NCBI GenBank assembly: GCA_004026145.2
Contig: CP034986.1
Coordinates: 11,726,804 to 11,790,803, forward strand
DNA: 64,000 nucleotides
Reading direction: 5' to 3'
Source: Takifugu bimaculatus
Taxonomy: Eukaryota > Chordata > Actinopteri > Tetraodontiformes > Tetraodontidae
A program made the position numbers and the translations under genes. Positions 10,661 to 22,255 of the stretch are shown here, piece by piece. The notes under the pieces were generated by a model. The model made no database searches, was not told the DNA's origin, and saw only the letters and a list, made by a program, of their open reading frames with translations. How positions within the stretch are numbered: position 1 is the stretch's first letter; each line of letters begins with the position of its first letter.

Positions 10661-13600
10661 ACGTGCCGGAGATGGACGCAGCTCTGTGAAGATTCGGGTT
10701 TGTGAACAGGCACATGAGTGAACTTCTTCTTCAAACCTTTGTTGATAGCGTTAGCAATGTACTGTTAGCAGCAGGCTAAGCTGTCAAACGGTTTGGCAGC
10801 TGTGGATTCACCAGAGTTTCGGATTTTCACGTGATGCCTGTTTCTCCAGACTCTGGGACCTTCTCCCTCGCCCTCATACACTTTCTTTGTTCTCTCCATT
10901 TACTACATTCCCTTTCTGTCCCTCGGTTCCCTTGGTCCCAGTGTTGGTTGGGGATATCAAGGACAAGGATGAGGCCGTCTGAGTCCCTACCTGCACCACT
11001 TGTGTTCGTGGCAGGCTCAGAAAAAGTCAGTAATTAGATTACATTAGCTGCGAAGGCTTAGGTCAGATTAATGTCGAGAAACAAGCGCTCACAGCCAAAC
11101 GATAGCCTACCTGGGCGCGCCTCAAACCTGATTAGCGCTCCAGGCAGCCAGCTCCCAGGGCTTTGACGGCCCACATCTTGTTGTCTACCTGGCAGGTTGT
11201 GGGTAATCTCTCCAATGTGCCTCTGGGAGGAAGGTAGATTTAGACATCGGCGTGTTTTTCTCAGCTGTCGGTGGAAGAGCGCGCCCGCTGTCTCTTCTTC
11301 ATTTCCTTCCTCACGTCTGCTACATCTGCCGTGCGCTCGCGAGGCCTGCCCCCTCTTATCCTCGAGGTGTGTGTGTGTGTGTGTGTGCGTGTGTGTGTGT
11401 GCGTGTGTGTGTGCGTGTGTGTGTGAAACACAGGCAGGTGTGTGCTTGACAGGCAAAGCCGGCTGTAATAGGTGAATCACTGCAGCGTATCCCAGCATCC
11501 TCCCTGGTGGCGGCAGCTCTGGCAGCGGCAGGAGGCTCGTGTCAGGAGACGGGAGTGTGTCAGAGGCTCCTCGTCATCGTCGGCGTCGTCTGAGGCGAAA
11601 GCTCTCCAGTGGATGGAAGAAGACATCCGTCAACGTCTCCTTGGCGCATGATTCCCGTGCAGCTGGGAATAAGGGCGGCGCTGCGAGGCCGGAGTCAACT
11701 CTCAATTCAAATATATAAAATCCATGACAGAGGTGTTTGGCGGTGGGGGGGTCATGAAGCCACCCCCCCTTCGCTCAGTGAAAAAGGTAAAAGTGTTATC
11801 ATAGCAACCGTCAGAAAGTCGGTTGACGACTGCGATGTCAGACGGCCTCACTAACAGGTCAGACAATTGGATGTAGAGGTGAGCCTCCTTGGGGAAGGGG
11901 GGGGGGGCTTGGTGGGTGAGAGTACTGCTTTCCACCTGTCACCCACCCACACACACACTCTCCTCTTCCTCGTGATTTAACAGTGAATAAAATTGAGTTC
12001 CTCGCCATGTGGCGAATGGTGTGAAAGCCGGTAGCGTCACCTGAGTGAAGGCTGTGGCTCACACCTCCACTTAATGAGCTCCTTAGCACGACCAAAATAG
12101 CCGATACCCTTCCTCCCCCAACCCCGTGGCCGTACACTTACCCCCGCCTGACCTCCCCCACCCCCCACTCATTCACAGCTTCGGCAGTGGCGCGAAGGAT
12201 GGAGGAGACGTGGGGATGATGAAGTTGAGACTCCACAGATGCAGGAGGTGATTTCCTGGTGACGGCTGCGTCGATCACCAGGTTACAGCTGACAGCAAGT
12301 CTGGAGTCAAGCGCGAAACACCGGAACTGAGCCGCCGAGTCGGTCTGAGCGTTTCGGTGACTGTGAAGATCTGACGACTGCTCTCAGATCAGCACGGCTG
12401 CTGTCCTCACCGGTCCCAGGAACAGGTGCTTCTCCTACGTCTTTGTGTTTGTTATCGAATGTTGGAGACGGGGGCGTGTACACCCAGTCTCACCATCCTG
12501 TACTACGTTTGTCTGAATCTGGTCTGTGTGTCAGACACCTGTGTTTCCAGCAGGAACTACCATTGTTGGGGGCCTCCATGTTGCAGGTGCAGCGTAGCGT
12601 GCTCCCGTGGAACAGATGTGATCTGTCCGCTCGGTTGCTGTATCTCCTCCTTTTGCAGTTCTGTTTAATTTCCTGCTGTCGGAGACACAATGAGGACCAA
12701 ATGGAGGAAAAATTGAATTTTGCAAACGTGTGCCAATTCACAAAATCATTCTGCCTCAAACTCAAACCGGAATTCTTTAGCATATTAGCACGGTGCATGC
12801 TAATGCAGTCTGTTGTACTTTTGGGGGACATTTGGGGTCGGAGAAAGTTGCAGCTGATGTTTGTAGTTGATGTTTCTTCTCTTTTATCACCACGCAGCAA
12901 AAAAGAGACACAACCAAGGCAGTCACACACATGAGAAAAGAGACGGTGAGTTCCACAGGCCATCCCTGATGCCTGGAAGTTCAGGTAGTCCATCCAGACA
13001 TGAAGCAACAGGCCTGTCTAAGGTGCCCATTGATTTACGGTTGAAATAACTCAGGACTAGTTTTACCATCAGTATTAATATTAATCATATTAATTTCCAG
13101 TCAGCAAAATGACCAGATTTTGAGTTGGAAGTCAACGGCAGGAAGCAGCCTGGAGTCAGGACACCACATCGACATCCGCTCAAGATTAAGTCAACGTTGA
13201 TGAACCAACAAATGTTCAAAGCTGTGAATTGAAGCTAGGCTACCAAGTTAAAATGATCCTAAATTCTTTTTCATCTGAATGAGAATGAAAACCTTCATCT
13301 AGTACATAAAATAATCATCAACACAGCACCAGCTAGCTTACTTTACCAGCCAGAATGAAGTATCTTTAAAAACTATTGTTATCCGGATATTTCAATGACA
13401 TATAAAACACCATCTGAATTAAGCTGTTAGCTATTTATGTGGTGTTTAACTGGTCAGATCACGATGATCTTTACTGTGTTTAAGCTTCATCTTACGTTGC
13501 AAAGAAGCAGAGGCCAGACAAGTTGCATTTGACTGACGGCAAGAGCTCAATCAGTTATTTTAGGGTTTCCAGACAGACGCCTGAGCCCTGTAGCCTGGTT

Positions 13601-14310
13601 CGCTACAGCCACAGCTACTGAATGAAGGGCTTCAAAGCTTCTTCTGCAAAAGAGAAATAAAAGAGTCAGGGCCAACCGCAGCTACTTCCAGCAGCAGCAC
13701 AAAAGCCCAATCAAGCCAGCAGTCCTGAGCAGCAGTGGTGATGGAGACCGTCAGCTCCCCGACAGCACACTTGGTCACGTTTGGCTCCTCCCTGCCACTC
13801 CTGGATACATTTGTAAATAACTGGTTTAATGACTGTATACGGGAACTGTTGAAAAAGGAACTATTTAAAAAAAAATTCAAGCCAAACCGAGATGAAAAGG
13901 TTAAACATCAATGACCTCTAGAGGACATTCAAGGCTGGTCAGACTAAAGTTCAACCAGGTCAAACCAAAATGACTTGAGACAGAAAGAACAGACGCAGAA
14001 ACTTAACTGACAGCGATTAAATTACTTTAATATAATTAAATTACTTTTGTATAATTACTGCACATTCCACATCGCCAATATGTTTGTTTGTATCTAAACT
14101 ACTAAAGATTTTTTTTAAGAATGACTGTCGATCACAGAGCTCAGGACAGACACGTCATAGACATAAAAACAAACCAAAGAGACGTGTCTATTTAGAACTT
14201 TGCAGCGGGAGATTCTGTAAGAAGTTCCAAAGCCACAACGACGTTATTAATCTCATCAGATCCAAATATCAGCCGATCACATCAGTGTAAAGCCTAGCAC
14301 AAACTAGTCT
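10661..14310. other. Long non-coding stretch, no gene supported
   Basis: Apart from the GT microsatellite at 11367-11425 there are short G and C homopolymers and TAAT-rich patches near 11030-11080 and 14018-14056, the second a duplicated AAATTACTTT unit. Opposing frames of 163 and 172 codons at 12443-13008 overlap each other and show no domain, signal peptide or splice context. Confidence 0.45.
11367..11425 (+). repeat. (GT)n microsatellite, interrupted
   Basis: About 59 bases of GT repeat with GC interruptions. It accounts for the apparent coding potential of frames spanning it on both strands. Confidence 0.96.
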
Positions 14311-14564
14311 TCATACCAGCTCATTTTCCAATGGTCTGGTCGCGTCAACTTCATAGAATTCCCAAAGTGGCCGTGTTTCCACAACGGGAGCAGCCATGTT
14401 TGTGTCAGCAGCCCACTGTTTATCCTGAACAGGGCGGTTTTTGGACTTTGGTATCTCTTCTTATCAGCCATTACGCGTACTGCTACTTTAAAATACGGGT
14501 ATGGGTACCCGCCCATCCCTGGTACTGGGTACCCCCATCCCTGGTATGGGTACCCACCATCCCT
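14311..14564 (-). mobile_element. Possible hAT-type DNA transposon end (fossil)
   Basis: Read on the minus strand, this starts with repeated AGGGATGGG and GGGTACCC words (14498-14564), resembling the terminal sequence of some vertebrate hAT elements. About 100 bases inside, at 14397, a short frame opens with an Ala-Ala-Pro N-terminus followed by aromatic and acidic residues. It stops after 28 codons at 14311. No matching far terminus or target-site duplication was found, so the call is tentative. Alternatives are a local minisatellite beside chance sequence. Confidence 0.33.
14498..14564. repeat. Tandem repeat of about 21-22 bases, three copies
   Basis: Three imperfect copies of a unit containing the palindrome GGGTACCC followed by CCATCCCT. 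It may be an expansion of a transposon end (see the overlapping mobile element). Confidence 0.75.
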
Positions 14565-15229
14565 ACTTCCTATGCTTATATTTGACTTGATAGTTATTGG
14601 CTAATACAGAGCAAACCCACACTTTAGCACACATAAGCTATTATTGAGATGTCAATATAGAGCAGGAAAAGATAAAGGAACCAAAATGTGTCGATGGGAA
14701 CACTTGACAGTCGTTGTTATGATTTCTCGTCTTGTGAGGTCATTCAGATGGCGTCTTAAGCAGTGATGCTGACACAGACGATGGGGGGGGGGGTCCTCAA
14801 AAGCTACAGATTTGCTGAGGAAATCAGCAACTTGTTCTCAACAGCTGCTGATTTCAAAGCTACTTGAAGGTTTTTCTGTCTTCATAAGGCAAGAAACATC
14901 AGTAGAAAGCGACTTTATCTCACAATCAAACGTCTTAAAAAGCTCAGTTTATCTGTTATTACATAGATTTTGAAGCTTTACACATTTTGATCACATGCCA
15001 TTCACCAAGGTTCTTCTGGTTTGGCCCCCCCACACCAGCTCTGGGGCCCATCCTGGCTGCCCCCGGAAAACTGTCCTGGATACGCCTCTGTGGTGCAGCA
15101 TTATCACAAGTGAGCCCATGTTTGCAAATTAAAGTCAAATGAGGTGAGTCTTTTGCTTCAGGAGCCCATTATGAGGGCGCACACACGCTGCACACACACA
15201 CACACGCACACACACACACACAACCAAAA
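14565..15229. other. Non-coding stretch
   Basis: Contains a G-run near 14782-14792 and a CA-rich repeat at 15181-15222. No exon or RNA gene is seen. Confidence 0.45.
15181..15222 (+). repeat. (CA)n microsatellite, interrupted
   Basis: About 42 bases of CA repeat with CG and TG interruptions. Confidence 0.94.
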
Positions 15230-15475
15230 TACATTTGGGTATAATACATAATTCACTGTCTGTTAATAATTAATCCAGGAATACCTTCTCCCAACATGTG
15301 TAATCTTTTTAGGATTATATTGGTGGAAAAATGCTGCCGCGGCTACGACAGGTGTTGCTGTATTAGCATCTATTAAAAACAGATTATGTGGCAGTTGCTC
15401 TCATTCTGGCAGCTGACGTGCAGCAAAATGCTGTTGTTGCTGGCCGCACGGCAGTTGCACAGCACATATGCGCCC
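15230..15475. promoter_or_regulatory. Enhancer-like block between two microsatellites
   Basis: Contains CATAATTCAC, TGTTAATAATTAATCC, GGATTATATTGG, TGTATTAGC and CAGATTATG in unique-looking sequence bounded by a CA and a GT microsatellite. Inferred from motif density only. Confidence 0.3.
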
Positions 15476-15490
15476 ATCAGAGGGCTGGAC

Positions 15491-15531
15491 GTGTGTGTGT
15501 GTGTGTGCGCGTGTGCGTGTGTGTGTGTGTG
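15491..15531 (+). repeat. (GT)n microsatellite, interrupted
   Basis: About 41 bases of GT repeat with GC interruptions. Confidence 0.95.
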
Positions 15532-16049
15532 GTTTGTATCTTTCTGTTTTCAGCTGATTGACCAGACATATTTGGATTATGAACCAGGAGTCTGAGAGTG
15601 AGAACCTCACCTACGGCTGGAAAATATCCATCCACATCATACCTCCGATTAAAATGTCAAACAATTCTATTTTATCTAATGTCAGAATCAAATATGACTG
15701 ATAAAACGATGCTATTATGTTGTACAATAATTTACTAGTTCATCTCTGGTTTGGAATATTTCCGACGTATCTTCCACGGTCAGCTTCTCTGATAAAGGGT
15801 TGCCTCTCTTGGTGCCGGGGCGCCACGCTGATGATCCCTAAAATAATGCCCATCGGGCCAAAGAAGGAGGAGCATCATGTGACCTCAGGTCTGCTGCTTT
15901 TTGCATCGCAGTTTTGGTGAAAAGGAGGAAAAATCCTTGAACCTGTGAGCTAAACTGCCAACTAAAGACCAAAACCCCACCCCCAGCCTCGAGCCGCGGT
16001 AATGGCAGGTCACACGTGCACGCTGGCAGACAGGAAGCGCTAACATTCA
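15532..16049. other. Non-coding stretch
   Basis: Moderately AT-rich, with no exon, repeat family or RNA gene recognised. A short plus-strand frame at 15717-15920 has no motif. Confidence 0.4.
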
Positions 16050-16160
16050 GTCACAGATGCGAGCCTATATAATGAGGCCCAGTAAGGAGACGCCATAATA
16101 TCCTTGCTAATAAGGTATAATCGTCTCATTGTAATGAAGTTAGGTGCAATTTATGAGGGT
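16050..16160. promoter_or_regulatory. Enhancer- or promoter-like block with a TATA word
   Basis: TATATAA at 16066-16072 is followed by CCATAATATCC, GCTAATAAGG and TTGTAATGAAG. It could be a TATA-type start for a non-coding transcript or simply an enhancer; no downstream coding frame supports a promoter. Confidence 0.25.
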
Positions 16161-16426
16161 TGGGGAATGGACCTTTTGACTGGTGATCTTTTTTCCCTTT
16201 TTTTCACTCCGGATGCTCGTCTGCAGGCTGAGAGTCCCTATTGTTCAAGAGCTGAAAGAGGACACGTCTCCCACCACACATGCACTTTGTCTGCCTTCCT
16301 TTTCTGTCCACCAGCCTCTGTGTTTTTAAAGAAACACACAGGTCTGATTTTGTCTTTGAGCTGGAATTGTCTCTAGCTTCATCCATGAGGCTGTTGAGAC
16401 GGTGCAAATGTCAACAGTTTGAGTGT
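16161..16426. other. Non-coding stretch
   Basis: Nothing recognisable beyond short T-runs. Confidence 0.35.
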
Positions 16427-16530
16427 CTATAGGCTGAGCTGGGCCTATGGGCTGACCTGGGCCTATGGGCTGACCTGGGCCTATGGGCTGACCTGGGCCT
16501 ATAGGCTGACCTGGGCCTATAGGCTGACCC
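16427..16530. repeat. 18-base minisatellite, five full units plus a partial
   Basis: Units begin at 16441, 16459, 16477, 16495 and 16513, each reading GGGCCTAT(G/A)GGCTGACC plus one or two bases, preceded by a diverged partial unit. Copies differ at one G/A site and at the last base. The unit length is divisible by three, so frames on both strands stay open and translate to six-residue repeats. That is an artefact of the array, not evidence of a gene. Confidence 0.95.
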
Positions 16531-17020
16531 CATTTGCTGCCACCTGTGAAGCCCAAATGCAGCGTGGCGCCCTGCAGACGCCACATTTATCTTCTCTCCT
16601 TCTCACTTGTTCACTGATTTCACCATAAATCATCGAGGAGATTCATTTTCTGTAAATTACAGCGGCCGGGCGAGGCGGATCTGCCCAGCTTAAACTCTGC
16701 ACGCTAACGTCTCCCTCGTGTGCCAGCACACGTGAAAGCCATCACGCGTCTTTTGTCTGCTGCTGAGTGTGCAGCGTCGCAGTAATGGCGCTGAAACATT
16801 ATACTGTAAACAGTTTGTGCATGTTTGGCCCGATTCGGTTACGTTTTCTCCCTCTCGCATACATCAAACGCCGCGCCTGCAGACCTACAGCAACGTGCGC
16901 CCGCTCACCTTCGAGCACCAAATGTGCTTCCTGTGTGCGTCGCGCTCCTCGCCGTAATTACATTCCTGAGACAAACACCCACCCATCGGTGATTTGACAC
17001 TGTCTGATGCACCAACCTGC

Positions 17021-17046
17021 GCGTGTGTGTGTGTGTGTGTGTGTGT
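17021..17046 (+). repeat. (GT)n microsatellite
   Basis: About 26 bases, short array. Confidence 0.9.
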
Positions 17047-18637
17047 TTGAGGTGCCTGGAACCCATTATCGACCAGCCAAACCTTCCGATTTGTTAATAA
17101 AGGCGCCGCTCCTTCGGCTCGGCCCTGATGCGAGACGCGACCAATTACATAAAACAACTGCAAGACAGACGGGCTCGTCGTCAGCGGCCTCGCCGCTCCA
17201 CGCCCGTTGAACTTCCTGAGTTCTTCCCGGACTGATAACTGGGAACAGGCCGGAGTCGTCATGGAGGTTTGGAAGTGTGAACCGTCTGATCCAGCGAGTG
17301 GAGGTGCTCCTGCTGCCTTTCATGCGGAGACGAGCCATCAATCAGACCGTTGCGCACCTTTCCTCCCCCACTTCCTGAAAGTGCTCAGCGATCTGGCAGG
17401 AGGCGGCGGGAAGCCAGCGGCCCAACATTCAGCAAGCCTCCGTTTTTTTTTTTTCCCTTAATTTGAGCAATTGCTGCAAAGTATTGATTGGGCTGAAGCA
17501 CAATGCTGTTGCAAGAGAGAGGAGGGATGGGGGGGGGACCCCGACGTCCTTAATGTAACTCTGACAGGGGAATCAAACGCTCCCTCTTGTTTTAAGCACT
17601 CCTCCAGCCACACTGAACAAGGCACCGGTGCCGAGCCGGTCGATGGCGCTGATTAAACGGTGCGTCATCAATATCGCACACACTCTATCTGTGGGACGCA
17701 AATGTAGACGCTGCACCGCCGCTGAATGAGGCGGACACCAGGCGAACGTGGAGCAGCTGGAAGAGACGCACTCAGGGAGGGTTTCACAGGCCGAATCGTT
17801 ATTTTACTGTCAGTCATCACGCGGCGGGCGGCCAATAGCAGACCGACCCAACAAAACCCGGAACAAACCTGTCCAGAGAGGACTTTTATTTACATCCTAA
17901 ATGATGTTTGAGCTAAAAAAAATGTTCATCAACACAGGTTAACTTCTTTTTTTTACCTTTTCAACGTTTGATGAGATAAACTGATTCTTAGGGCCTCAGA
18001 TCTGATGAATGGTGATGACCAATTTTAATGGCTAAGCTAACGTTTAAAGATGAGGATTTTGCCACAAACGTTTACTTAACATTTAACATTTTAAAGCTTC
18101 CCTATTATAAAAATACCGGCTCCTGATTAGCATTAAACTACAGCCAAGTTTCAATAGAAGAAGCAAAAATAGGAGGGATGATTGTTGCTGAGTTGCCCAC
18201 ACACAGTAAATTGAAAAAGAACCACAAAACAGTGTCCGAACAGGTGAGTGAATGGAGTCAATCCAATAAAGCGGCAGCGGAACATCGGCGCTGGTGGGCT
18301 GAGGTTCGTCTCTGGGACAGAAGTTCAAGGCAGGGTCAGAAAAGAATGTATGACCTGAAACATGAAAGGACAAATCTGCCGATTCCAGAAGTGTGTCCAG
18401 TCCCCCCTCCCTCCCCCGGGCCCACAGACACAAACACATGCGAGTGTGGGACAGTTGATAGAAGTACCGCACGATGATCGATCGCCATTTGTAGCAGCGG
18501 GGCAGGCAGAGGGGCCCGATCAGCGCAAATTATTATCAGCGCATGTTGTCGTGCTGTGCAGTCAGCTGCTCGGCATAGCAGACCAAGATAAATGACAAAG
18601 GAGTCACAGGAGCAGGGCCACAGTTAGTCCCACCTGG

Positions 18638-18684
18638 TGGGGGAAGGGGGGGGCATCAATACAGCGGGGGCAGGAAGGGGAGGG
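18638..18684 (+). other. G-quadruplex-capable tract
   Basis: G-runs of five, nine, five, four and four bases lie within about 47 bases on the plus strand, enough for a quadruplex with one long loop. Sequence pattern only. Confidence 0.4.
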
Positions 18685-19014
18685 GAGAAATCAGCATAAG
18701 CTGATTTATGATGTTCTGGAGGAGCATTTGTTCATCGTCACACTTCCTCCAGAGCCACGTGGTCACTGTTAGATCAGCTATGAAGCTACTTCAGCTAAAC
18801 GTGAGTCGACACAAAGTCCCACAAGAGAGAACAGATTTAACTACAGTGTTCGGTTGGCAGGTTCCCAACAAGTGATTAAAGCCAGACTTGTGAGGACAAA
18901 AGGAAGAAATTAGCAGAAAGACAGGAAACAGGGATGAGTTAGCATTACGTGCTAATGAGGTGCTGGAGGTGCAAACAGCCAATGAGATCTCCTGAAAGGT
19001 AAACTATCAATGAT

Positions 19015-19720
19015 TGCATCACAAATCCCCCAGATCACAGACATATTTGCGCCTTGTTTGAAGATTTCAAAATCCACAGACATTCTCCCGCCTGGAGATG
19101 AAGACACCTCTCACGCGGTCGGAGGCATCGCATCAAGCGGCCGCATTGATTTCAAAAGTGGCGAATGGAAGCGTCTCATTGATCCCGGATGCTCGGGGTC
19201 TTATTAAACAACTGCGACCGTCCCTGAAGCAAACGTTGGGGGACGCCTTACCTAACATCTGACTAGACTCCATCGATTTTTCTTATCCTTTCTAGGTTGT
19301 GTTTGCATGTCCTCCGCTCTGCCCGCTGACGCCTCGCCGGCCTGGGAGGGGGGCCGCAGCGGCGTCCACGCTGCAGCTGTAATTTGTGATCGCCGATCAG
19401 ACCTCTCTCCGGGTCAATACCGTATCTCGTGTGAAGGCAGCTAATAGGAATAAACATTTCACCTTTGTCTAAACAATCGAGTCCTGCGAATTCCCCGCAG
19501 CCCCGCGGGGTCAATAGGTGACACAGGCGGATATCGGGCCCCTGTTTTAAATGGCGCTCGCGCTGAAAAGGCTGTTATGAATCGATGAGAAATCATTTTC
19601 AGAAGCCAAGGCGGCGTCAGACGAGGTATCTCAGGTGCATCTGTAATTGTTGCAGTTGTAAACTGGCGCTGACCAAGAGCCACGGGAATCTATAAAGTAT
19701 CTGAAGCGCCGCCGCACGAC
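19015..19720. promoter_or_regulatory. Long enhancer-like region
   Basis: Unique-looking sequence over 700 bases with GCATTGATTTC, CATTGATCCC, TTATGAATCGATGAG, AAATCATTTTC and TGTAATTGTTGC words and little simple repeat. The frame at 19010-19207 is open for 65 codons but has no splice signals in frame. The conserved-element interpretation is inference. Confidence 0.3.
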
Positions 19721-19977
19721 TCTAGAAGATAAATGTGGTCACGGCAGGAAACCGCAGGAAGTCGTCTTTTATCTGTTTTCCACACTGTGAAACTTTGTTC
19801 CATGAGGGGAAGACAAACAAGTCCAACCTTAGCTTCAACAGTCTTCAAGACTCCTCAGAAACCCGGCGTCACCGCCTCAAACCACCTCAGTTCTCTGGCT
19901 AATCTGCTAATGCTTGTGGCTAATTATGAACATGCAGGTGCAGCTCCCTAATGGCCGATCACTGAAGGAACACCTGA

Positions 19978-20008
19978 CAAACAACAACAACAACAACAAC
20001 AACAACAG
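19978..20008 (+). repeat. (CAA)n trinucleotide repeat
   Basis: About ten units of CAA without interruption. Confidence 0.95.
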
Positions 20009-20318
20009 GATTTACGCCTTCGGTCTGTAACGAAGCTACGTGTCAACCAAGTTCTCGTTCACGGTCACAAAAATAAAGAAAATGTGAGGAGCTTTTCCAG
20101 AGGCAGTGGAAAAGGAAAAGGGCCAGCTCTACTTGGGGGGCCAGGGAGTCAGCGGAGAGTGAAATGAGTCCATCCTTCAATCTTCAGGCTCACAGAGACC
20201 CTCAGCCAACTGTGAGGTTCTGTCTAACCGCCTCCACGGCCCTGCAGAGGCCAGGGGAGCACGTGGCTGTTCAGAGGAAGTCCGGGGACTTAGCAGGAGT
20301 CCAAGGGTGCAAGGAAGA

Positions 20319-20394
20319 GTGTGTGTGTGTGTGTGTGTGTGTGTGCATGTGTGTGTGTGTGTGTGTGTGGGCGGGGGGGGGGGGGGGGGGGGGG
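20319..20394 (+). repeat. Compound (GT)n-(G)n repeat
   Basis: A GT array broken once by GCAT, then GGGC and an uninterrupted run of 22 G at 20373-20394. Confidence 0.96.
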
Positions 20395-22191
20395 TTAGCA
20401 AGCAGTTTTAATGTTTTTGCTGTTTTATTTCGACAAAACAAAATGAGGTGACCATTTAACAAGACCGAGTTCCGTGTCCTCTGGTTCCTCATTGGCCTGT
20501 GGTGGCGGACCCACCTGATCACAGATCACACCGGATCCCCTGACAGCAGTCGGACCAGCCTCTGGAACCAAGCCAGCAGCAAAGCGATAGGACAGATTTC
20601 TGTTTCGACTTTACGCAGTAAGACATTTGATCAGTCCTGATAATCAACTGAATCAAGGGTTCAGAGGTCAGATCAGAGGCTGGTTCTGGTCGCGTGGCCA
20701 AACTCAAACGTGACAAAGGCCAACGTCGAGGACAGATAGAACGTGAGTCCTGCTGCTTCACCAGGCAGCCAATGAAATCTTTTGATCGGCTGGGAGAAGC
20801 GAATAAAGATGCTTCCACATCAGCTTCTTCTTTGTACACGTCTATAAGATCTGGCTTGGACTTCATTTATCATTGCACATACATGAGGTCCCTGGAAATG
20901 ACGTGCATTATCCGTTACCAAAGCTTCTTTCCTCCCGAACGCCTCGCATCAGAGTGCATTTCTGAGCGCCGCGGCACTTCCTCGCGCAGCACCTGTGCCG
21001 AGCGCGCAGCAGATGACACCATATTGGATTGATGCACTTGACTTGCTCTGATGTGGCGAAGGTAATGTGAGGACAAACAGTTAAACACACCGATTCATCT
21101 CCAGCCGAGCGCGCTGGCACACGCAGCTGCCCCGGCCAACGAGCTTCTGGCGCCACCATCCTACTTTAATTATGAAGAAAAGCAAGAAAGAAAATAGATT
21201 TTTTTTTAAAAAAACACTTCCGAGGCTACACAATATGGGTGTGGACTTGGCTGATCTGGCTCTGGAGGCGATGTTGCCTGTGGTGGATTCTGAATCCTAC
21301 GTTCAAATCATCAGTTGGATTCTGTGGTGTATTTAGTGCTTTAAATTAAACTTGTGTTTAACCCTTTATCAGCACAGATCAAAGATGAGCTTCCTGAAAC
21401 TTGTGTATTGGATTATTGCTATACTGTATATCATTCATGAATTGTCAACAAACCACACTCACAACTGTGGGAAAGAGCTCATCAAATCATCCAGCAGCCA
21501 GCTTGACACAGACGGAAGAATGGCTAATGGCTAACGTTAGCATTAGTGGTACTCTTGTTATCTAGAGTCTAATCCCAGTGGACAACGAATAATCGATTAA
21601 AACTTAAATAAGATGAAAGCAAATTCTTGTGACAAATCCAAATGTTTCCAGACAAATAAATAGATACGGTTACAATGTGTTTCCTCACCTACAGGGAGTA
21701 GATTATTGGGATATTGTTTTATGATAAATGGGGATAAATTCATGACATTTATCCAACTGAACATGAGGGAGAGCTGAGACATGAATCTGGATTTCTGCAC
21801 AGCTGCGTCTGCCTGCTCACGTTGAGCCGCAATCGTGGGCAGGATCAGTCACAACTGCATTTGATGCAGGAGAGATGAATGGAAGGGGGACAGCTTCCCC
21901 CCAGGTTGTCATTTCTCATGATAACTTTAACTAACTTATACAGACGCAACTTTGCAGCTTGCAAAACAGATTCAAACTGTGACTCAGGAGATGAAACTCT
22001 GCCACAGACGCAGTTTAGAGCAACGATTCTAAAACTCGAGCAGCTCTGTTGCTTTTAATGCTCTTGTGGATATTACAAAAAAAAAGGGAAAACTTTCAAA
22101 TAATGGAGAGTCTCCAAGTAAAGAGGATGTGGAGCTCTGACCCAGGCTGCTGAGCCTACGAGCTCTGAGCAGCAGGAAGTCTGGGAGCACA

Positions 22192-22194
<3 letters not shown>

Positions 22195-22254
<60 letters not shown>
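22195..22254 (+). repeat. (GT)30 microsatellite
   Basis: Sixty uninterrupted bases of GT. Confidence 0.98.

Positions 22255-22255
<1 letters not shown>

Larger units (their letters stand above)
16531..19014. other. Non-coding stretch with scattered G-rich tracts
   Basis: Apart from the GT array at 17021-17046, it holds a T-run near 17443-17454, a G-run near 17530-17537 and a G-rich tract at 18638-18684. A weak CTCF-like word CACCTGGTGG lies at 18631-18640. No exon is supported. Confidence 0.4.

Noticed and set aside
12443..13008. Overlapping 163- and 172-codon frames on opposite strands
   Set aside because: Both look random, they exclude each other, and no splice or promoter signal supports either.
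16326..16628. Six-residue repeat proteins (WAYGLT or GQPIGP type)
   Set aside because: These come from the 18-base minisatellite and are not protein evidence.
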